Positions 1-5,713 of a stretch of 7,193 bases of DNA are shown here, piece after piece; the stretch's first letter is position 1; each line of letters opens with the position of its first letter. This DNA is from Phycisphaerae bacterium (GTDB taxonomy: Bacteria > Planctomycetota > Phycisphaerae > JAAYCJ01). Below the pieces are notes generated by a model, which made no database searches, was not told the DNA's origin, and was given only the letters and a program-made list of their open reading frames with translations. The DNA lies in the NCBI GenBank assembly GCA_015486815.1, contig WFQY01000431.1:1-7193 (forward strand), in the 5' to 3' direction. Position numbers and translations under genes: made by a program.

Positions 1-38
1 CCTCATTTACACCTTGCTTTTGTGTGGTTAACTGGTGA
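1..38 (-). promoter_or_regulatory. Possible ribosome binding site and start codon of the next operon gene, cut by the window edge
   Basis: Reading the minus strand past the recJ stop codon, an AAGGTG Shine-Dalgarno-like motif at 15-10 is followed three bases later by an ATG at 6-4 and the codon AGG. This would fit a third gene of the glnS-recJ operon starting 32 bp after recJ. Only two codons are visible, so the reading frame cannot be tested. A weak inverted repeat (GTTAA, 7-base loop, TTAAC at 27-43) overlaps the recJ stop; it has no T-run and is too weak to call a terminator. Confidence 0.3.
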
Positions 39-1772
39 TTAACTCTCGAATCGGATGTTTTTTGCGCGTAGCTGAATGAATTGTTCGCCCCGATATTCGT
101 CGATAATCGGCTCAAAAGCTATCTGACATTTGCGATGGTCAAGCAGCTTTTCATATTGATAAGCCTGACTAAAAGCGATGATTCTGAAGATTTTCTCCGC
201 CCACTTGATATTGAATGTGAGATGTTTTCCGTTTTGGCCGATCACTCTCGGCGTGCCTACGAGCTCAACCAAATCGGTAGCGAGAATAGGTCTCGGATTT
301 CCGTGTCCAAACGGTCCGAGCTGATTCATCTGCCAAACAAAATTGGAATCGAGTTCAGCCGGGTCTGCCATCGCATCGATTTTCAGTAGCGGTACGCTTT
401 TAGACTTACTAAGCCATTTCGATGCGTGCTTCTGGAGAGCTCGCATAAATGGCATTATCTTGCCCGCTTCTATCCGTAAGCCAGCAGCCATCGCATGCCC
501 GCCATACGACAGCAGATAATCTTTGCACGAGGTCAATCCTTCGTTAATATCGTAGCCATCGATACTTCGTGCTGAGCCCTGTCCGAAATCACCGTCGAGA
601 GCTATCATTACGATAGGTTTGTTAAGCCGTTCCACGAGTTTGGATGCCACTATTCCGATAACACCTGCGTGCCAATTTTCCTTAGCTAAAACGAGAATTG
701 GAACTTGTTCGACAAGTTGGCCTTGATATTCCGCAAGCTCAATAGCTTCTGCGGTGATGCGTTCTTCGAGCTTCTGTCTGGCGCGATTTTGCTTTTCCAG
801 ATAGTCAGCTAATTCCTGTGCACGTTGATCATCTCTCGTTGTCAATAATTCGAAAGCCTGCTGAGCGTGTCCCATCCTGCCAGATGCATTTAATCGCGGA
901 CCTATTACAAAAGCAGCGTGGTAGCTTTCTATCTTATTTTTGTCCAAACGGGTACTATGTAAAAGTGCCTGCATTCCCGGCAAGGTCGTTTGATTTAATT
1001 GAGCCAGCCCGAACTTAACCAAAATCCTGTTTTCATCGATAAGCGGAACAACGTCAGCAATGGTCGCTAATGCTACCAGTGATGTCAGCTCGATAAGCAA
1101 TTCCCGAAATTTCGCATCGACCTTCATACCCGAAGACATCTCTCGTGCAATCGCCCAAGCGAGTTTGAAAGCGACAGCTGCCCCGCACGGATTTACCTTC
1201 GGCGGAGTTCGTGCAAGATCGGGATGTAATATAGCATAACCATCGGGAAATGTCCCGTCTTCTTCAGGCTCGTGATGGTCGGTTATGATTACGTCCAAGC
1301 CATTTTCTTTGGCATAATCCACACATTGATGGTCGCGAATGCCACAGTCCACGGTTATTAACAATTTTGTGCCCTGTTTGGCGAGTTTTTCGATCGCTTC
1401 TTTGTTAAGCCCATATCCTTCTTCTATTCGATGAGGGACGTAAGTTTGCACCCTACCGCCCGCTTGCGAAATTATGTGCCAAAGAATAGCGGAGCCTGAA
1501 ACGCCATCGACATCATAATCGCCGTAAATTACGATTTGCTCCTTCTCTTCGATCGCTTGACGTATGCGACTCGCAGCTTTCGGTAGGTCGGGAATATCAT
1601 CGGGCTCGGTCAGGCCGTTGAGTTTGGGATTTAGGAATTTTCTCGCTTCCTCGGGTGTGCTTATCCCGCGATTGTAAAGTATCTGAGCGATAGTCGGACT
1701 TACGTTAAGCCTATCCGCCAAATCATTTGCGCCAATCCATTTTTCCGCTATATTCCATTGTGGCTGAGTCAA
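39..1772 (-). CDS. recJ: Single-stranded-DNA-specific 5'-3' exonuclease RecJ
   Basis: RecJ degrades single-stranded DNA 5' to 3' in recombinational repair (RecF pathway), mismatch repair and rescue of stalled forks; it is cytoplasmic and metal dependent. The 577-residue product has the usual length and the DHH-phosphoesterase motifs in order: DYDVDG (85-90), VDCG (141-144), DHH (165-167), ATIADVVPL (236-244) and GPRLNASGR (291-299). The DHHA1-type half follows with HAGVIGIVASK (368-378), GSARS (399-403) and GGHAMAAG (424-431), and then an OB-like C-terminal part. All expected metal-binding Asp and His residues are present, so it should be active. The start is a TTG at 1772, preceded by GGAG at 1784-1781 with an 8-base spacer; no ATG fits as well. 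It lies 15 bp after glnS and is probably cotranscribed with it. Identification is firm; the exact start is fairly sure. Confidence 0.96.
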   Translation of the reverse strand: MTQPQWNIAEKWIGANDLADRLNVSPTIAQILYNRGISTPEEARKFLNPKLNGLTEPDDIPDLPKAASRIRQAIEEKEQIVIYGDYDVDGVSGSAILWHIISQAGGRVQTYVPHRIEEGYGLNKEAIEKLAKQGTKLLITVDCGIRDHQCVDYAKENGLDVIITDHHEPEEDGTFPDGYAILHPDLARTPPKVNPCGAAVAFKLAWAIAREMSSGMKVDAKFRELLIELTSLVALATIADVVPLIDENRILVKFGLAQLNQTTLPGMQALLHSTRLDKNKIESYHAAFVIGPRLNASGRMGHAQQAFELLTTRDDQRAQELADYLEKQNRARQKLEERITAEAIELAEYQGQLVEQVPILVLAKENWHAGVIGIVASKLVERLNKPIVMIALDGDFGQGSARSIDGYDINEGLTSCKDYLLSYGGHAMAAGLRIEAGKIMPFMRALQKHASKWLSKSKSVPLLKIDAMADPAELDSNFVWQMNQLGPFGHGNPRPILATDLVELVGTPRVIGQNGKHLTFNIKWAEKIFRIIAFSQAYQYEKLLDHRKCQIAFEPIIDEYRGEQFIQLRAKNIRFES

Positions 1773-1787
1773 TGCTCTCGCTCCGTC
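1773..1787 (-). promoter_or_regulatory. Ribosome binding site deciding the TTG start of recJ
   Basis: The 15-base gap between the glnS stop codon (TGA, 1790-1788) and the recJ TTG contains GACGGAG, with the GGAG core at 1784-1781, 8 bases from the start codon. The whole gap is taken up by this signal, leaving no room for a separate promoter. This supports cotranscription and a start at TTG rather than at a later internal codon. Confidence 0.7.
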
Positions 1788-3488
1788 TCATTTATTTTTA
1801 TTTGTATTATTTCGTTTTGCGATTTTAGCCCATGTATCTTTAAGAGTAACAGTGCGATTGAAAATAAGACGCTCCTGCGTCGAGTCCTTATCGATACAAA
1901 AATAACCTACACGCTCGAATTGATAATTTTCACCGACTTTCGAGTTGGCCAGCGAAGGTTCGAGCTTGCAGTCATTGATCATCTTGATAGAATCAAGATT
2001 GATATTATCCGTCCAGTCTCTGCCTTCTTCGACATCGTTCGGATCTTCCTTTGTAAACAGATGTTCGTATAGCCTTATCTCAGCGGTGATTGCGTGTTCC
2101 GCAGAGACCCAATGCAGAGTAGCTTTGACCTTGCGCCCGTCGGGTGCATCTCCGCCACGGGTAGCGGGGTCGTAAGTACATCTGAGTTCGACGATATTGC
2201 CGTCGGAATCTTTTATCACATCGGTGCAGGTGATGAAATATGCATATCGCAGACGAACTTCTCTGCCCGGTGCCAATCGGAAAAACTTCTTCGGCGGCTC
2301 TTCCATAAAATCATCTCGTTCGATATAAATAACACGAGAGAATGGCACTTTCCTCGTCCCTGCGGACGGGTCTTCGGGATTGTTTATCGCATCCAAATAT
2401 TCCACCTTGTCTTGCGGATAATTTTCTATCACAATGCAAAGCGGGTTAAGGACGCCCATTACACGTTGAGCGCGTTTATTGAGATCTTCCCTTATGCAAT
2501 GCTCGAGCAGTGCGATATCGACGGTACTGTTATATTTGTTTACACCTATGCGTTTGCAGAAGTTTCTGATAGCACGGGGCGTGTATCCTCTGCGGCGAAG
2601 TCCGGAAATCGTAGGCATACGTGGATCGTCCCAACCGCTAACGTATTTTCTCTCGACAAGCTCAGCAAGCTTGCGTTTGCTCATTACCGTATAGGTAAGA
2701 TTCAGACGTGCGAATTCTATCTGCTGAGGGTGATGCACACCAAGCTGATCCAGAAACCAATCGTAAAGCGGCCGATGGTTTTCAAACTCAAGCGTGCAAA
2801 TCGAATGAGTTATTCCCTCGATAGAATCTTCAAGCCCGTGTGCCCAATCGTACATCGGATAGATGCACCATTTATCGCCCGCACGATGATGTTTAGCGTG
2901 CAGAATACGATACATTACCGGATCGCGCATATTTAGATTCGGTGATGACATATCGATTTTTGCGCGAAGCGTTTTTGCTCCGTCGGGAAATTCACCCGCC
3001 CGCATACGCTCGAATAATTCCAGATTTTCTTCGACGCTGCGATTTCGATACGGACTTTCCTTCCCAGGCTCTGTTAGCGTGCCACGGTATTCGCGAATCT
3101 CTTCGGGACTCAAATCGCAGACGTAGGCTTTGCCCGCTTTTATCAGCTGAATTGCGTATTCGTACATCTTTTCAAAATAATCGGATGCAAAATACAGATG
3201 CTCGCCCCAATCGAAGCCGAGCCAGCGAATATCCTCTATTATCGCATCGACATATTCCTGCTCCTCTTTACACGGATTGGTGTCATCGAATCGAAGATGA
3301 CATCGTGCGTTGGGAAATTCCTGAGCAATTCCGAAATTAAGACAGATAGCCTTTGCATGTCCGATGTGTAGATAGCCGTTAGGCTCGGGAGGAAATCGGG
3401 TGATTACTTTTCCGCCATATCTGTTTGTCTCGATATCGCGTTTGATTATTTCGCGGACGAAGTCTGTCCTTTTCTCACTGTCTGACAT
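1788..3488 (-). CDS. glnS: Glutaminyl-tRNA synthetase (GlnRS)
   Basis: This class I aminoacyl-tRNA synthetase joins glutamine to tRNA-Gln in the cytoplasm. Counting from the ATG at 3488, the 566-residue product carries the HIGH signature in PPEPNGYLHIGH (HIGH at 41-44), RFDDTNP (about 66-72), the glutamine-pocket segment KWCIYPMYD (about 206-214), the catalytic loop VMSKR (268-272) and the GWDDPRMPTISGLRRRGYT block. The C-terminal anticodon-binding beta barrels follow and end in FNRTVTLKDTWAK. From memory it aligns end to end with the 554-residue E. coli protein, so GlnRS fits better than GluRS. The ATG at 3488 is preferred over an upstream in-frame TTG at 3515. The ATG has AAGGA 10 bases upstream, and its N-terminus (MSDSEKRTDFVREII) matches the E. 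coli start. It heads a probable glnS-recJ operon and is divergent from a tRNA-Gln gene. The C-terminus is a short Asn/Lys-rich tail. Confidence 0.97.
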   Translation of the reverse strand: MSDSEKRTDFVREIIKRDIETNRYGGKVITRFPPEPNGYLHIGHAKAICLNFGIAQEFPNARCHLRFDDTNPCKEEQEYVDAIIEDIRWLGFDWGEHLYFASDYFEKMYEYAIQLIKAGKAYVCDLSPEEIREYRGTLTEPGKESPYRNRSVEENLELFERMRAGEFPDGAKTLRAKIDMSSPNLNMRDPVMYRILHAKHHRAGDKWCIYPMYDWAHGLEDSIEGITHSICTLEFENHRPLYDWFLDQLGVHHPQQIEFARLNLTYTVMSKRKLAELVERKYVSGWDDPRMPTISGLRRRGYTPRAIRNFCKRIGVNKYNSTVDIALLEHCIREDLNKRAQRVMGVLNPLCIVIENYPQDKVEYLDAINNPEDPSAGTRKVPFSRVIYIERDDFMEEPPKKFFRLAPGREVRLRYAYFITCTDVIKDSDGNIVELRCTYDPATRGGDAPDGRKVKATLHWVSAEHAITAEIRLYEHLFTKEDPNDVEEGRDWTDNINLDSIKMINDCKLEPSLANSKVGENYQFERVGYFCIDKDSTQERLIFNRTVTLKDTWAKIAKRNNTNKNK

Positions 3489-3498
3489 TTCAGAATTT

Positions 3499-3503
3499 TC
3501 CTT
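3499..3503 (-). promoter_or_regulatory. Ribosome binding site of glnS
   Basis: AAGGA on the minus strand, 10 bases upstream of the ATG at 3488-3486. It lies downstream of the alternative TTG at 3515, which has only A/T-rich sequence before it, so it favours the ATG. Confidence 0.65.
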
Positions 3504-3531
3504 GTCAATATGCAATTACTATATCTATGAG

Positions 3532-3560
3532 ATTATACCGTTATGATAGTTTTGATACAA
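3532..3560 (-). promoter_or_regulatory. Predicted sigma-70-type promoter for glnS-recJ
   Basis: On the minus strand a perfect TATAAT -10 box lies at 3537-3532. It is separated by 17 bases from a weak -35 box, TTGTAT, at 3560-3555 (3 of 6 matches to consensus). Transcription would start near 3525, giving a leader of about 36 bases before the glnS ATG. Perfect -10 sequence and ideal spacing make it likely; the start site itself is inferred. Confidence 0.6.
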
Positions 3561-3564
3561 TCGC

Positions 3565-3577
3565 AGAAAACTTTTCT
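3565..3577. repeat. 13-bp perfect inverted repeat between the divergent promoters
   Basis: AGAAAA, one central C, then TTTTCT: six-base arms with perfect symmetry. It fills most of the gap between the glnS -35 box (3555-3560) and the tRNA -35 box (3577-3582), touching the latter by one base. The position is what one would expect of an operator or of a shared A/T-rich upstream element, but the arms are short and A/T rich, so chance is possible. Confidence 0.5.
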
Positions 3578-3606
3578 TGACATATCCGATACGATGTTAA
3601 TAGAAT
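3577..3606 (+). promoter_or_regulatory. Predicted strong promoter for the tRNA-Gln/tRNA-Gly unit
   Basis: A perfect TTGACA -35 box at 3577-3582 and a TAGAAT -10 box (5 of 6 matches) at 3601-3606 are separated by 18 bases. Transcription would begin about 7 bases on, near 3613, only some 6 bases before the mature tRNA-Gln 5' end at 3619. This is a very short leader for RNase P to remove. Near-consensus boxes placed just before a stable RNA gene make this convincing. Confidence 0.75.
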
Positions 3607-3618
3607 AAGTTGGAATAC

Positions 3619-3691
3619 TGGCCTGTAGTTCAATTGGCAGAACGTCTGACTCTGGTTCAGAAGGTTCCAGGTTCGATTCCTGGCAGGCCAG
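3619..3691 (+). tRNA. tRNA-Gln, anticodon CTG
   Basis: The 73-base sequence folds as a full cloverleaf. The acceptor stem is TGGCCTG with CAGGCCA (7 of 7 pairs), the D stem GTTC with GAAC, the anticodon stem TCTGA with TCAGA, and the T stem CCAGG with CCTGG around TTCGATT. The seven-base anticodon loop CTCTGGT puts CTG at 3652-3654, which reads codon CAG. Known GlnRS identity features are present: U1-A72, G2-C71, G3-C70, G10 and discriminator G73. Position 37 is G, whereas the E. coli tRNA has A there. The terminal CCA is not encoded. A second tRNA-Gln for CAA codons must lie elsewhere. Confidence 0.97.
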
Positions 3692-3704
3692 TTTCGGTAA
3701 ATTT

Positions 3705-3775
3705 GCGGGCGTAGCTCAAAGGCAGAGCACCGGCCTTCCAAGCCGGCTATGTGGGTTCGATTCCCATCGCCCGCT
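3705..3775 (+). tRNA. tRNA-Gly, anticodon TCC
   Basis: The 71-base sequence folds as a cloverleaf. The acceptor stem is GCGGGCG with CGCCCGC, the D stem GCTC with GAGC, and the anticodon stem CCGGC with GCCGG around CTTCCAA, giving anticodon TCC at 3737-3739 (codon GGA). The T stem is GTGGG with CCCAT (one G-T pair) around TTCGATT. The discriminator is T73, as usual for bacterial tRNA-Gly, and CCA is not encoded. It follows tRNA-Gln by 13 bases with no promoter between, so both are probably one transcript. No clear intrinsic terminator follows: a T-run at 3784-3788 has no stem of its own before it. Confidence 0.97.
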
Positions 3776-3786
3776 TTCACTCGTTT

Positions 3787-4557
3787 TTAGGGGATTCCTT
3801 CCAGTAAGTTCTTAAGATTGTTATAGCTTATTCTCGCACTATCAAGCGGATCGCCTGGGCAAACGTCTTGCTCGATGAGATACCACTTTACACCCGCATG
3901 CTCACATATCTGCAAAATACCAGGCCAATTCAAATTGCCTTCGCCAACTTCCATATAAGTAGGTTTACCGTCAACTATACCGTAATCCTTAGCGTGCAAC
4001 AGAGGCAGCCTACCCGCGAGTTTTTCGCACCAATATCTGACATCACCACCGCCATACTGTACCCAATAGGTATCTAATTCAGCTTGAAAATATTTCGGGT
4101 CGGAATTTTCGTATATCAATTCGAAACCCGTTTTACCATCAAATTTTTGAAATTCAAATGCGTGGTTGTGATAACTGAAAGTTATACCTTTATCTGCGAG
4201 CTTTTCACCGAGAGATGACATTTCCTTTGCGAAAGCTTTGTAACCATCAGCTCCTGTTCGATATTTTTGCGGAAGCGACGGCACAGCAATCTGCTCACAA
4301 TTCCAGAGTTTATGCTCCTCGATAACCTTGTCAAGCTCACCTGTGAGTCTATCGTACGATATATGCGTTGCAACGATTTTCAATCCGTTATCGTCAGCGA
4401 TTTTTTTCAGCTCGTCAGGTGCAATTTTGCCGATTCCAGAAACCTGAACAGCTCGAAATCCTATTTTCGCAAGAGCCGGAAAAGTCCTTGCGATATCCGC
4501 AGGTGTTTGAAGAAGTTCTCTGAGTGTGTACAGCTGCATTCCGATTTTTTCGCTCAT
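3787..4557 (-). CDS. Sugar phosphate isomerase/epimerase-like TIM-barrel protein, substrate unknown
   Basis: This 256-residue protein belongs to the xylose-isomerase-like / AP-endonuclease-2 TIM-barrel family. The family includes inosose dehydratase (IolE), inosose isomerase (IolI) and sugar or keto-sugar epimerases, so the reaction cannot be read from sequence alone. The barrel starts with GMQLYTLR (6-13), and the likely divalent-metal ligands are in place: E135 in YHNHAFEF, D162 in AELDTYWV, H188 in LHAKD and E229 in LIEQD. EVGEGNLNW (203-211) is a typical active-site loop. There is no signal peptide, so it is probably cytoplasmic. The ATG at 4557 is preferred over the in-frame ATG at 4575: AAAGGA lies 9 bases before the former, and the earlier start would place the ribosome site inside the gene. 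It is the last gene of the lptF-lptG operon, 34 bp after lptG, and ends 11 bp from tRNA-Gly. Confidence 0.85.
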   Translation of the reverse strand: MSEKIGMQLYTLRELLQTPADIARTFPALAKIGFRAVQVSGIGKIAPDELKKIADDNGLKIVATHISYDRLTGELDKVIEEHKLWNCEQIAVPSLPQKYRTGADGYKAFAKEMSSLGEKLADKGITFSYHNHAFEFQKFDGKTGFELIYENSDPKYFQAELDTYWVQYGGGDVRYWCEKLAGRLPLLHAKDYGIVDGKPTYMEVGEGNLNWPGILQICEHAGVKWYLIEQDVCPGDPLDSARISYNNLKNLLEGIP

Positions 4558-4566
4558 AAGAATCCG

Positions 4567-4572
4567 TCCTTT
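4567..4572 (-). promoter_or_regulatory. Ribosome binding site deciding the start of the isomerase-like gene
   Basis: AAAGGA on the minus strand, 9 bases before the ATG at 4557-4555. The competing ATG at 4575-4573 directly abuts this motif, so it would encode the ribosome site as codons, which is unlikely. No promoter-like pair is visible in the 34-bp gap to lptG. Confidence 0.7.
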
Positions 4573-4591
4573 CATTAAAAATTCGTTAAAA

Positions 4592-5710
4592 CTATGTCTT
4601 TACGTTTTCCATAAGTAACGCTGCTATCGGACCATATATCATAATTACAAGCCAAACTACAAGTGCGGGATGCGTACTCGTAGCAGCTATGTTTTGCGAG
4701 ACAAAGGCTATGAGAAAACAAGAAATCGAAACAAGAAGACACATTCCTACCGACAGCAGGACATTGTGAGGTTCTCTGTTTAGGAAGAATGGTAGTCCGA
4801 GGAATAATAACAGTATATTCAATATCGGCTGAGTCAGCCTTATATGTCTTGCGGAGATGATTTCGTTGATATTAGGAACGAGCTTGGGCTTTTTAAGTAA
4901 CGCATTTAGCTGACGGATACTTAAGAAATATGTCCATGCTGACGACTGTCTAAGCAGAAGGTCATTGGGTTTCCAGTCGCTGTAATATTCGCTTATAGGC
5001 TGCCTGCCCATCCTTGCGGATATTACAAATTCCGCAGGCCCGACCGACCGTGCGTATCGAGTTCCGCGAAGCAGCTTCCAGCATTGTCTTTTTTCGTCCC
5101 AAGTAGCTTCGTCTGCTGATATTTTTGCGATAATTCTGCCCTGATTGTCTCGCTCCATCGCTATCATCTGCTCCATCGTTTTAGTCTTCGGATGATATAG
5201 CATCGCTGAGAGAAGAGTATTATTTCTGTCTTCCAGAAACCACAGTGCGAATGCTCGTTTGCCCGATGCTTCATCGTGTCCCAATACGAGCTTATCCGCA
5301 ATGCTCGGTATGATGACTTCCTGATCGAGCATCCATAAAGTATTAAATATCATACCAGCGATGATTATAGGGGCAGCTACGCGATACATCGAGATTCCAC
5401 CAGCGAGCATAGCTGTAAGTTCGTTGCTTCGCTGAAGTCTGGCGAGGGTAAACGCGCCAGCTACAAGAGTTATCATTCCTGCGACTTGAGCAAAATACAG
5501 AAAACTGTGATAGAAATAATAGCTTAGTATATCTCCTATAATACTTATCGTTCCCTGCTGGCTTTCGGTAAATTCATCGAGGTTTGCGAACAAGTCGAGG
5601 ATAACATATAAACTTATCATAATAACTACACTTACCACATAGCTGTAGGTAAACCCTTTCAGCAGATAACGGTCTATCGTCTTAATTGGCAAGCGTGGTA
5701 ATGTCTTCAT
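4592..5710 (-). CDS. lptG: LptG-type permease of the LPS export ABC transporter (YjgP/YjgQ family)
   Basis: Together with LptF and the ATPase LptB, this inner-membrane subunit extracts lipopolysaccharide from the membrane and pushes it to the LptC/LptA bridge. The 372-residue length is normal. Six hydrophobic segments are visible (about 19-42, 68-90, 108-130, 293-312, 317-338 and 349-367). A periplasmic domain of about 160 residues lies between the third and fourth, as expected for the beta-jellyroll. The coupling-helix region reads RLQRSNELTAMLAGGISMYR (91-110), close to the family motif that contacts LptB. The pre-TM4 helix is LSIRQLNALLK (263-273), followed after about 20 residues by RLTQPILNILL. 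The ATG is 3 bp after the upstream permease stop, with AAGG in the end of that gene as ribosome site. LptF/LptG assignment between the two paralogues rests on gene order and could be swapped. Confidence 0.88.
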   Translation of the reverse strand: MKTLPRLPIKTIDRYLLKGFTYSYVVSVVIMISLYVILDLFANLDEFTESQQGTISIIGDILSYYFYHSFLYFAQVAGMITLVAGAFTLARLQRSNELTAMLAGGISMYRVAAPIIIAGMIFNTLWMLDQEVIIPSIADKLVLGHDEASGKRAFALWFLEDRNNTLLSAMLYHPKTKTMEQMIAMERDNQGRIIAKISADEATWDEKRQCWKLLRGTRYARSVGPAEFVISARMGRQPISEYYSDWKPNDLLLRQSSAWTYFLSIRQLNALLKKPKLVPNINEIISARHIRLTQPILNILLLFLGLPFFLNREPHNVLLSVGMCLLVSISCFLIAFVSQNIAATSTHPALVVWLVIMIYGPIAALLMENVKT

Positions 5711-5713
5711 TTT

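Noticed and set aside
2094..2936. 280-residue plus-strand open frame opposite glnS
   Set aside because: It starts at a GTG with no convincing ribosome site, has no recognisable domain, and lies wholly opposite a strongly conserved synthetase. It is a shadow of the codon pattern.
3619..3775. tRNA genes as a possible integration site for a mobile element
   Set aside because: No repeated tRNA 3' end, integrase or foreign-looking cargo is visible on either side; the flanks are housekeeping genes.
3541..3780. 79-residue minus-strand open frame across the control region and both tRNAs
   Set aside because: It is the antisense of two tRNA genes; its protein text (GDGNRTHIAGLEGRCSAFELRP) is the familiar artefact of translating the reverse strand of tRNA genes.
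4096..4134. Interrupted inverted repeat (CGGGT/ACCCG and GAATT/AATTC) followed by TTTT on the plus strand
   Set aside because: It resembles a terminator for plus-strand RNA but lies inside the isomerase-like gene, over 300 bp past the tRNAs, with a large internal mismatch and a short T-run. Chance in coding sequence is the simpler reading.
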